Below, piece after piece: positions 51,553 through 64,000 of a DNA stretch of 64,000 nucleotides. A program made the translations under genes and the position numbers. Source of the DNA: Streptomyces fumanus (lineage in GTDB: Bacteria > Actinomycetota > Actinomycetes > Streptomycetales > Streptomycetaceae). The stretch lies in assembly GCF_014655295.1 (NCBI RefSeq), contig NZ_BNBI01000003.1, forward strand, positions 248,001 through 312,000, written 5' to 3'. The notes under the pieces were generated by a model. The model was not told where the DNA came from. It did no database searches and saw nothing but the letters and a program-made list of their open reading frames with translations. The stretch's first letter is position 1. Every line of letters starts with the position of its first letter.

Positions 51553-52938
51553 TCAGCACGTCAAGGCCGGTGACTCCTCCGACGGCAGTTGCGCATCGTC
51601 GAGCACGATGAACGGGTCCCGCACGACCGCCCGGACGACCGCTTGGAACTCCTCGATCAGCGCGCGCATCGTGCCCTCCTCGAACACCTCCGGTGAGTAG
51701 ACCAGCACCCCGTCGAACTGGCCCGGCCCGGTGACGACGATCTGCATCTCCAGGTCGAACCTGACCCTGATGTCGGGGATGAGGTACGCGGACGTGGCCA
51801 ACCCCTCGAAGGCCGGCAGGTCGTCATCGGTGAGGCCGAGGAAGGCACCCATGTGGGCGTTGGTGTTGTTCTGGACCTCGAAGAGGATCCCGAGGTCCGC
51901 GGGTCTCCCCTCCGGGTTCTCCGCCCGCAGACGGCCGAGCGCGTCGCTCAGCGTCGCCTCCTGATGCGCGAACGCACCCAGCACGGCGGTGCGGACTTCG
52001 CCCAGCAGGTCGACGAACCGGGGTTTCCCCGGTAGCCGTGATCGAATGGCGAGCAGGTTCACCAGGTTGATGATCAGCCGCTCCCGTTCGGGCGAGGTGC
52101 GTCCGGAGACGACGGTGCCCACGGTGATGTCCTCGCGCCCGGTGCGGCGGCGGAGCACGGCGTGGAAGACCGCGACGGCGGTCATGAAGCCGGTGGCCCC
52201 GTACTCGCGTCCGACCTCCACCAGACGCTTCCCGAGCGAGTGCGGTACGGAGAAGTGCAGCCGGACGCCCAGTCCGCTCGGCACGGCAGGCCGCAGCCGG
52301 TCGAGGGGCAGTTCGCAGGGCAGGGCGCCGGCGAGCTGGTCCGCCCAGTACGCGGTCTGCTTCTCGATGATCTTGTTGTCGATGGCTGCCTGCTCCTCGG
52401 CGGCGAGTTCGGCATAGCCGAACTCCAGTGGCGGGAGCAACCGGTCAGGGTCGCTGCCGTGGCATGCGGCCGCGTAGCCGATCTCCAGCTCCCGGAAGAA
52501 CAAGGACACCGACCAGTCGTCGAAGACGACGTGATGGCCGACGACCAGCAGCACGTGATCGTCCTCGGCCACCTTGACCAGTGCGATCCGCAGGACCTCG
52601 CTCGCCAGATCGAACCGCCGCCGCGAGAACTCGACCGAGAACTCGGACAACCGGGCCGATGCCTCGTCGGTGCCGGTCAGGTCGACCGCCTCCACGGCGA
52701 ACGAGTCCGGCTCCCGCACCTCACAGGACAACTGCCCGTCGTCGTCGAGACGCAATGCACAGCGGAGCGACTCGTGCCGGGAGACCGTTCCACGGATCGC
52801 CTTGAGCAGGGCTTGTTCGTCCAGCTCTCCCCGCATGCGCAGCCCGGTCGACACATGGTAAGCACTCGCGGCGGCCATCTCCTCGGCGATCCAGAGGCGC
52901 TGCTGTCCCTGGACGGGAGTCGTCCACACTGGCGACAC
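51553..52938 (-). CDS. Free-standing NRPS condensation domain
   Basis: A 461-residue single-domain protein. The GTG at 52938 has AGGAG 7 bases upstream and gives MSPVWTTPVQGQQRLWIAEE, the normal N-terminus of a C domain; an ATG-type extension to 53037 is less likely. The catalytic motif is GHHVVFDDWS (HHxxxD present, with Asp in place of the usual following Gly). FEVQNNTN corresponds to the later core motif. It would join an acyl or peptidyl chain on one carrier to an amine on another, possibly the amino acid on the A-PCP protein encoded just upstream. Confidence 0.87.
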   Translation of the reverse strand: MSPVWTTPVQGQQRLWIAEEMAAASAYHVSTGLRMRGELDEQALLKAIRGTVSRHESLRCALRLDDDGQLSCEVREPDSFAVEAVDLTGTDEASARLSEFSVEFSRRRFDLASEVLRIALVKVAEDDHVLLVVGHHVVFDDWSVSLFFRELEIGYAAACHGSDPDRLLPPLEFGYAELAAEEQAAIDNKIIEKQTAYWADQLAGALPCELPLDRLRPAVPSGLGVRLHFSVPHSLGKRLVEVGREYGATGFMTAVAVFHAVLRRRTGREDITVGTVVSGRTSPERERLIINLVNLLAIRSRLPGKPRFVDLLGEVRTAVLGAFAHQEATLSDALGRLRAENPEGRPADLGILFEVQNNTNAHMGAFLGLTDDDLPAFEGLATSAYLIPDIRVRFDLEMQIVVTGPGQFDGVLVYSPEVFEEGTMRALIEEFQAVVRAVVRDPFIVLDDAQLPSEESPALTC

Positions 52939-53090
52939 GACATCACTCCTATCCGGCTTCTTGATGTGGCCGACCGGCTTTTCGACATGGCCGACGGCTG
53001 GAACCAACCGAACGAACGCGCCGACCGGCGGGCGCACCGGGAGCGGTCGATCACGTTCGAGTCACCGTTCCGGGCCCCGGCCGGATTCGT

Positions 53091-54917
53091 TCAGTTGCCA
53101 GGTGAACCCACCGTGGTCTGCTGCATCAGCGCGTCGACTCGGGCCGCCAACTGGTGGAGTTGCGGACACTCGTAGAAGGAGTTCAGGGGGACGTCGACGC
53201 CGAAGGTGGCCTTCACGGCTTCCCGTACCTGAGGAACGGTCAGGGAGTCACCGCCGAGCGCGAAGAAGTCCGCGTCGTGGCCCTGCGGCTGCGCGTCGAG
53301 GATCCGCCACCAGATGATGGCCAGTTCCCTCTCGGTCGTACTGCGGGCGGCGGCATCGCGCCCGCCGGATTCCCGGGCATCGGAGGCCAGGGCGGGCAGC
53401 CGCTTCCGATCGATCTTCCCGGACGTGGTCAGAGGCATCTCGTCGAGAACGACGAACCGCGCCGGCACCATGTTCCGCGGCAGCCGTTGCGCGAGTGCCG
53501 CCTTGAGCTGGTCCGGTGACACGTCGGCACCGTCGCTGAGTTGGACGTAGGCCACCAGTTGGGATCGTTCCTCGTCGACCTCCCTGACGACGACCCCGGC
53601 ATGCACGATGCCCGGCACGTCCAGCAGGGCGGCCTCGATCTCACTCAGTTCCACCCGCACACCGCGGATCTTGACCTGGTGGTCCACCCGCCGGTGGAAG
53701 ACCAGCTCGCCGTCGGCCGTCCTGCGGGCCAGATCGCCCGTCCGGTAGATCTGGACCCCGGGTTCGCCGTGCGGATCGGGGAAGAAGGCCGCGGCGGTCA
53801 GCTCCGGGTTGTTGAGGTAGCCAGGTGACAGGAAGCGACTGCGAACCCACACCTCGCCGAGCTCGCCATCGGCCACCTCGTCGCCGTCGGCGGTGCGCAA
53901 CATCACCTCCCGCCCTGGCAGCGCACGGCCGACCGGCACCACCGACTCCAGCTCGTCGGCCGGGGTGACCAGGTGGAAGGTGGCCAGGATGTTCTCGGTC
54001 TGGCCGTACATGTTGTAGATGTCGGCCCGCGGGAAGGCGGCGCGTATCTTCGACACGAGTGCCGGCCGTAGTTCCTCCCCCGTGATGGTGACCACCCGCA
54101 CCTCGTCGAGCGCAGCCGCGCCGGCGCTGTCCACGGCGTCGATGAGCGCGCGGTAGAGGCTGGGCGCGGTCTCCAGGTGCGTCACCGCGTGGCGGCGGAT
54201 CCACTGCGCGACCGTGCGCATGTCCGACCTGGCCTCAGGATGGGGCATCACCAGGGTCGCGCGGCTGCGGATCGCGGAGAAGATCTCTATGTAGGCCGCA
54301 TCGTAGGTGAGGTGTGCCCACTGGAACTGCCTGGCGCCCGGGCCGAGGCCGACCCGGTCGGCGAACCACTCGGTGAGCTGGTCGATGTTGCCCCGCGTCA
54401 GGACGATCCCCTTGGGCGTTCCTGTCGAGCCGGAGGTGTAGACGACCGTGGCTGTGTCCGCCGGCAGCGTCGCCGCACCGCGGTCACGGCTCATCCGCTC
54501 GATGAAGGCCGCCGAGGAGTCACCGATCCGCAACAGGCCCAGGTTCAGCTCGGCCAGCTCTGCGACCAGCCGCTTGCCCCCCTGGCTGCTGTCGGTCAAA
54601 AGGTACCTGGCTCCGCAGTCGCGGACCACGATGCGGTTCCTCGCGGCCGGCTGACTGCTGTCCAGCCACACGAAGGCGGCACCGACCTCCAGCGCGGCGA
54701 ACATCGCGGCGACCGCGTCCGGTCCGTGCTCGACGCTCATCGCCACGGCTTCATCGGGACGCAGGCCGATGTGGGCCAGCACGTCGGAGTACTGGGTGAC
54801 ACGGCGGCGCAGGTCACCATAGGTGCACACGCCATCGTCCGTGATGATCGCCGGGCGTTCGTCGTCCTCACGGATTCCACTCAGGTGGGCCAGGACCTTG
54901 GTGGTGTTCGGTTGCAC
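53091..54917 (-). CDS. NRPS adenylation domain plus PCP
   Basis: A 608-residue protein. The adenylation domain has TATVVYTSGSTGTPKGIVLTRG, YDAAYIEIFS (the Asp that binds the alpha-amino group is present), NMYGQTENI, GELGEVWVRS, YRTGDLARR and KIRGVRVELSEIE; the final TTSGKIDRKRLP carries the catalytic Lys. The PCP follows, with FALGGDSL and Ser558 as phosphopantetheine site. It activates one amino acid and holds it as a thioester. The specificity was not assigned. The GTG start is one base after the thioesterase stop. The MbtH protein of this region may be its partner. Confidence 0.92.
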   Translation of the reverse strand: MQPNTTKVLAHLSGIREDDERPAIITDDGVCTYGDLRRRVTQYSDVLAHIGLRPDEAVAMSVEHGPDAVAAMFAALEVGAAFVWLDSSQPAARNRIVVRDCGARYLLTDSSQGGKRLVAELAELNLGLLRIGDSSAAFIERMSRDRGAATLPADTATVVYTSGSTGTPKGIVLTRGNIDQLTEWFADRVGLGPGARQFQWAHLTYDAAYIEIFSAIRSRATLVMPHPEARSDMRTVAQWIRRHAVTHLETAPSLYRALIDAVDSAGAAALDEVRVVTITGEELRPALVSKIRAAFPRADIYNMYGQTENILATFHLVTPADELESVVPVGRALPGREVMLRTADGDEVADGELGEVWVRSRFLSPGYLNNPELTAAAFFPDPHGEPGVQIYRTGDLARRTADGELVFHRRVDHQVKIRGVRVELSEIEAALLDVPGIVHAGVVVREVDEERSQLVAYVQLSDGADVSPDQLKAALAQRLPRNMVPARFVVLDEMPLTTSGKIDRKRLPALASDARESGGRDAAARSTTERELAIIWWRILDAQPQGHDADFFALGGDSLTVPQVREAVKATFGVDVPLNSFYECPQLHQLAARVDALMQQTTVGSPGN

Positions 54918-54918
54918 G

Positions 54919-55710
54919 CTATCGCCCTTCAGTCTGATGGACCGGATGGTTGTTCCAGCACGTCGCCAAGTCCGCTCGAAGCAGTTCGGTGACGATGTCG
55001 CTCAGTTCGGCGGCGTGCGCCGAGGCGATGAGGTGCGGCGCCGGCAGTTCGTTCATGGTGAAGACCGACTCCGTGTACTGCTGCCACTGCGCCATCTCCG
55101 CTGTGCCGATCTCGCTGTCGTGGGTACCGGCGATCGCGTGTACCGGGCACCTGAGCGTGGGCCGCTCCACCACCGGCACCTGGCGCAGCAGCTCGAGGTC
55201 GGTCCAGACCCTGTTCAGCACGACATCGCGGAATTCGGCGGAGTCGAGGATCTCCTGCGCGCCGCCGTCGGTGCGGAGCAGCAAGTCGGGCACCTCCTCG
55301 CGGGTGATCGCGGGAATCGAGGTGAGCAGGTGCGGTGGGGAGGCGGACAGCACCGCCAGGGCCAGTACGGGCAGGCCGGGTTCGAGTTGCCTGGCGACCT
55401 CGGCCGCGAGCAGACCACCGAAACTCTGTCCCAGCAACGCCATCGGCACCTCTGGGTCGGCGGCTGACCGGAGCACGTCGGTCATCTGGGCGACCAGTTC
55501 CGGCAGGCTGGTCGGGGGCGGCTCTCGGTGGCGGACGAACCGGCCGGGCAGTTGAGCAGCCCACAACTCCGTGTCGGGTGGAAGGGCGGTGCTCAGGGCG
55601 GAGAAATGGGTCGCCGCACCGCCGGCGTGCGCGAAACACACCAGCCGGAACTTTGGCGCCCGCCTTGGATGAGGTATCCAGAACCACGAACTTCTCGCGT
55701 CGGGATGCAT
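54919..55710 (-). CDS. Type II thioesterase
   Basis: A 263-residue protein starting at the ATG at 55710. A frame to 55767 is open, but that start would lie only 9 bases after the predicted transcription start. RLVCFAHAGGAATHFSAL is the family N-terminus, GQSFGG has the nucleophile Ser96, and GTHDSEI and APHLIAS carry the Asp and His. These enzymes clear mischarged carrier proteins of NRPS and PKS lines. It is the first gene of the minus-strand NRPS operon. Confidence 0.88.
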   Translation of the reverse strand: MHPDARSSWFWIPHPRRAPKFRLVCFAHAGGAATHFSALSTALPPDTELWAAQLPGRFVRHREPPPTSLPELVAQMTDVLRSAADPEVPMALLGQSFGGLLAAEVARQLEPGLPVLALAVLSASPPHLLTSIPAITREEVPDLLLRTDGGAQEILDSAEFRDVVLNRVWTDLELLRQVPVVERPTLRCPVHAIAGTHDSEIGTAEMAQWQQYTESVFTMNELPAPHLIASAHAAELSDIVTELLRADLATCWNNHPVHQTEGR

Positions 55711-55782
55711 GAATAAACGCATCTCCCGGAATAGGTTGACAACACCGCCCATCGGACCCGATGGCAACGGAAAACCGGCCTC

Positions 55783-55811
55783 AGATTACGATCGGCCCGC
55801 GTTACGGTCAA
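55783..55811 (-). promoter_or_regulatory. Promoter of the thioesterase-NRPS operon
   Basis: On the minus strand TTGACC (plus 55806-55811) and TAATCT (55783-55788) are 17 bases apart. This is among the best matches to the housekeeping consensus in the window. It predicts a start near 55776 and a 66-base leader before the ATG at 55710. Confidence 0.6.
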
Positions 55812-55842
55812 GCGAACGTGCAGATCGCACCGAGGACGGCGT

Positions 55843-55870
55843 CTTTCGTGTACTCCTACGGACACGAAAG
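55843..55870. promoter_or_regulatory. Inverted repeat between the two divergent NRPS/PKS promoters
   Basis: CTTTCGTG (55843-55850) and CACGAAAG (55863-55870) are perfect 8-bp inverted repeats separated by 12 bases. They lie between the -35 boxes of the two divergent promoters, so a single bound dimer could control both operons. The LAL or AraC regulator is a candidate; this is inference. Confidence 0.5.
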
Positions 55871-55901
55871 TTGGTCCCTGCTGGTCTTTGGTCGCATGTT
55901 G

Positions 55902-55931
55902 TTGACGATCAGCGACCTCTGTTCATAGCTT
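55902..55931 (+). promoter_or_regulatory. Promoter of the FAAL-PKS operon
   Basis: TTGACG at 55902-55907 and TAGCTT at 55926-55931 are 18 bases apart. A transcript would start about 36 bases before the ATG at 55974. It is divergent from the thioesterase operon promoter. Confidence 0.55.
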
Positions 55932-55973
55932 GGTTTTGCTTGGGTACTGCCGAGTGAGGAGAAGTTCCCTAGT

Positions 55974-58010
55974 ATGAATGATTCAGGCGAATCCGAGATG
56001 CCTGCGGGAACGCTGGTAGAAGTCCTGAGAAAACGTTCAGCCGATTCCCCGGACGACATGTTCTGCGCGTTCCTGTCCGGCAGTGTGGAGGCCGCGGAGC
56101 AGGCGAGCTGCGCGGAACTCGACCGCGCGGCCCGGGCGCGTGCCGTGCTGCTTCAGCAACGCGGTATCGCCGGCGGCAACGTCGTGCTCGCCCACCCGTA
56201 CGGTCTCGAATTCGTCAACGCCTTCGCCGGGTGCCTGTATGCGGGGGTCACCGCCGCACCGGTGAAGATGCCGCGAGGCCAACGCGACATCGACCGGCTC
56301 CGCCGCGTCGCCGACGCGGCCGGGACGCGGATCGTGCTGACCACCGGGCAAGCACTCCGGGAAATACGATCCCGTTTCTCCCACGCACCCGAATTGCAGG
56401 ACCTGGTCCTGATGGAAACGGACGGTGTCCCGGATGAGCTGGCCGACGCATGGGTCCCGCCGGACATCGACCGGCAGCACATCGCGATGCTGCAGTTCAC
56501 TTCCGGTTCGACCGGGCGGCCAAAGGGCGTGATGGTCTCCCATCGCAACTTGATCGCAGACGCCGAACTCATCGATCAGACCTGGCACATGCGGGACGGC
56601 GGGGTGGTGGCCTCCTGGGTCCCGTTCCACCACGACCTCGGTCTGGTGTACAGCATCGTCGCTCCCTGGGTCCTCGGTGTTCCGGCTTATCTGATGTCAC
56701 CGGCGTTGTTCGTCAGGCGCCCTCGACGGTTGTTGGAGGCCGTTTCCCGGTTCAAGGCCACGCACATCAGCGGTCCCAACTTCAGCTTCGAACTGTGTCT
56801 GCGCGACGCGCCGGCCGACCTGGGCGAGTTGGACCTGTCGAGTCTGCGGGTGGTGGTCAATGGCGCCGAAGTGGTGCGCGAGCGCACCGTGCGGCGATTC
56901 GCCGAGACGTTCAAGCCCGCCGGGTTCGATCCGAGGGCGATGTGCGCGAGCTACGGAATGGCGGAGTCGACCCTTGTGGTCTGCGGCTCGCGGGCCGACG
57001 AACACCCCAAGGTCCGGTGGTTGTCCGCGTCGGCGCTGCACAACGGCCAGGTCTCCGCGGTCGCTCAGGACGATCCCGCCGCCGTACCCGTCGTGAGCTG
57101 CGGACCACCGATGCCGGGCGTCGACATCCGCATCGTCGATCCGCACACCCTGCGCGAGCTGGCCGATGAGGAGATCGGCGAGTTGTGGGTGCGGGGTCCC
57201 TGCGTCGCGCAGGGCTACTGGAACCGGCCGGACGCCACCCGGGAGACCTTCCAGGAGCACATCGCCGGACAGGAGCACGACGGCGCATTCCTGCGCACCG
57301 GCGACCTGGCGTTCCGGTACGACGGAGAACTGTACATCTCCGGCCGGCTGAAAGACCTGATCATCGTGGATGGGCAGAACTACCATCCGGAGGACATCGA
57401 ATCCGTCGTCGAGGATTGCGATCCCTCGCTGGCGACCGTCTCGTGCGCCGCCTTCCCCGTCGAACGGGACGGCGCGGAGCAGGCGGCGGTGGTCGTCGAG
57501 ATCACCGCGCGCACCCTGGCCGACACCACGGCCGACCAGTTCGCCGAACGGGTCAGGGACGTGATCTGGAACCGGTGCCAGCTACCGGTCGCCGAGGTGG
57601 CCGTGGTCCGCAGGGGAACCCTGGCCAAGACCTCTAGCGGCAAGATCCAGCGCTCCGAGAACCGGCGGCTGCTGGAAAGCGGTGGCTTCGACGGGCAGAT
57701 CGTGGCTCGCCTGCGCGCCGGACGGAGCGAGCCGGCGCACAGCACACGTGCCGCGCCGCCGGCCACTCCCCTGAGTCTGGTCCGACCGATGGTGCGGCTG
57801 GCGCTGTCCCGGATAGCCGGCGTCCCCGCGGAACAGATCGCCGACGACCGGCCGTTCGCGCACTACGGACTGACCTCCGTAGGCGCGCAGCAACTCGCCG
57901 TGGCGGTCGAGGCGGTCATCGGTCGGTCGATCGACGTCACCATGGTGCTCAATCACCCCACCGTTGAGGAGTTCACCGAGGCGCTGGGCCGTTCGGAAGA
58001 GGTGGTGTAG
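55974..58010 (+). CDS. Fatty-acyl-AMP ligase fused to ACP (lipoinitiation module)
   Basis: A 678-residue protein. The N-terminal 590 residues are an acyl-adenylate-forming enzyme with LQFTSGSTGRPKGVMVSHRN, WVPFHHDLGL, CASYGMAESTLVV and TGDLAFRYDGELYISGRLKDLIIVDGQNYHPEDIE. The last pattern is typical of FAALs that load fatty acids onto carrier proteins. The C-terminal 75 residues are an ACP with DDRPFAHYGLTSVGAQQL, Ser635 being the attachment site. It activates a fatty acid as acyl-AMP and keeps it on its own ACP for the following KS. The PKS gene starts two bases after its stop. Confidence 0.9.
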   Translation: MNDSGESEMPAGTLVEVLRKRSADSPDDMFCAFLSGSVEAAEQASCAELDRAARARAVLLQQRGIAGGNVVLAHPYGLEFVNAFAGCLYAGVTAAPVKMPRGQRDIDRLRRVADAAGTRIVLTTGQALREIRSRFSHAPELQDLVLMETDGVPDELADAWVPPDIDRQHIAMLQFTSGSTGRPKGVMVSHRNLIADAELIDQTWHMRDGGVVASWVPFHHDLGLVYSIVAPWVLGVPAYLMSPALFVRRPRRLLEAVSRFKATHISGPNFSFELCLRDAPADLGELDLSSLRVVVNGAEVVRERTVRRFAETFKPAGFDPRAMCASYGMAESTLVVCGSRADEHPKVRWLSASALHNGQVSAVAQDDPAAVPVVSCGPPMPGVDIRIVDPHTLRELADEEIGELWVRGPCVAQGYWNRPDATRETFQEHIAGQEHDGAFLRTGDLAFRYDGELYISGRLKDLIIVDGQNYHPEDIESVVEDCDPSLATVSCAAFPVERDGAEQAAVVVEITARTLADTTADQFAERVRDVIWNRCQLPVAEVAVVRRGTLAKTSSGKIQRSENRRLLESGGFDGQIVARLRAGRSEPAHSTRAAPPATPLSLVRPMVRLALSRIAGVPAEQIADDRPFAHYGLTSVGAQQLAVAVEAVIGRSIDVTMVLNHPTVEEFTEALGRSEEVV

Positions 58011-58012
58011 GA

Positions 58013-64000
<5,988 letters not shown>

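Noticed and set aside
52939..53037. N-terminal extension of the condensation protein
   Set aside because: The added 33 residues are not C-domain-like, and the GTG at 52938 has an AGGAG at the ideal distance.

Overview
The window is high-GC actinobacterial DNA, most likely from Streptomyces or a close relative. The reasons are the strong third-position GC bias, GTG and TTG starts with GGAGG-like ribosome sites, many 4-base ATGA/GTGA gene overlaps, rare TTA codons concentrated in regulators, and the families present (ROK, LAL-type LuxR, MbtH, DUF4082).

Region A (1-20.2 kb) is a cell-surface or exopolysaccharide cluster. It holds the tail of a UDP-GlcNAc 2-epimerase, three Wzz-like chain-length proteins (one fused to a Wzy/ligase-type polymerase), a Wzx-type flippase, three GT2 glycosyltransferases, a methyltransferase and a beta-helix lipoprotein. 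A tightly coupled minus-strand operon follows: polyprenyl-phosphate sugar transferase, Gfo/Idh dehydrogenase, NAD epimerase, two DegT aminotransferases and a NeuD-type acyltransferase. This set looks able to make an amino/acylamino nucleotide sugar and prime a repeat unit. A 1200-residue secreted dimethylformamidase-like/DUF4082 protein lies at its end. A glycosyltransferase, an MFS protein and a beta-propeller protein follow (20.5-23.8 kb).

Region B (23.9-31.8 kb) looks like a glycoside-deglycosylation locus: a protein that fuses a C-glycoside deglycosidase beta-subunit-like domain to a TIM barrel, a GPH-type sugar importer, a ROK regulator, a Gfo/Idh oxidoreductase, a second TIM-barrel enzyme and a GMC/pyranose-oxidase-like oxidase. 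A palindromic operator candidate lies in the divergent ROK/oxidoreductase promoter. A VWA protein and an MFS exporter follow.

Region C (34.5-51.5 kb) contains the most interesting system. A minus-strand run of genes (44.6 to 36.4 kb) encodes TfuA, YcaO, a MoaD/ThiS-like sulfur carrier ending in Gly-Gly, a 90-residue Thr/Ser/Asp/Glu-rich precursor peptide, a graspetide-type ATP-grasp ligase, an ABC exporter, a PhyH-type dioxygenase and a LuxR response regulator. This combines ATP-grasp cross-linking with YcaO-TfuA thioamidation machinery and a dedicated sulfur carrier, and suggests an unusual hybrid RiPP. It is preceded by an AraC regulator with four TTA codons, an MbtH gene and a broken thioesterase gene. 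It is followed by MFS, amidase and HAD genes.

Region D (49.1-64 kb, running off the window) is a lipopeptide NRPS/PKS: a LAL regulator, a free-standing condensation domain, an adenylation-PCP protein and a type II thioesterase on the minus strand. Divergent from these are a fatty-acyl-AMP ligase-ACP and a KS-AT-ACP-aminotransferase-condensation megasynthase. That order is the hallmark of beta-amino fatty acid lipopeptides (iturin/mycosubtilin logic). The RiPP operon lies between the MbtH gene and the rest of the NRPS genes, so the two systems may be one composite cluster or one may have been inserted into the other.
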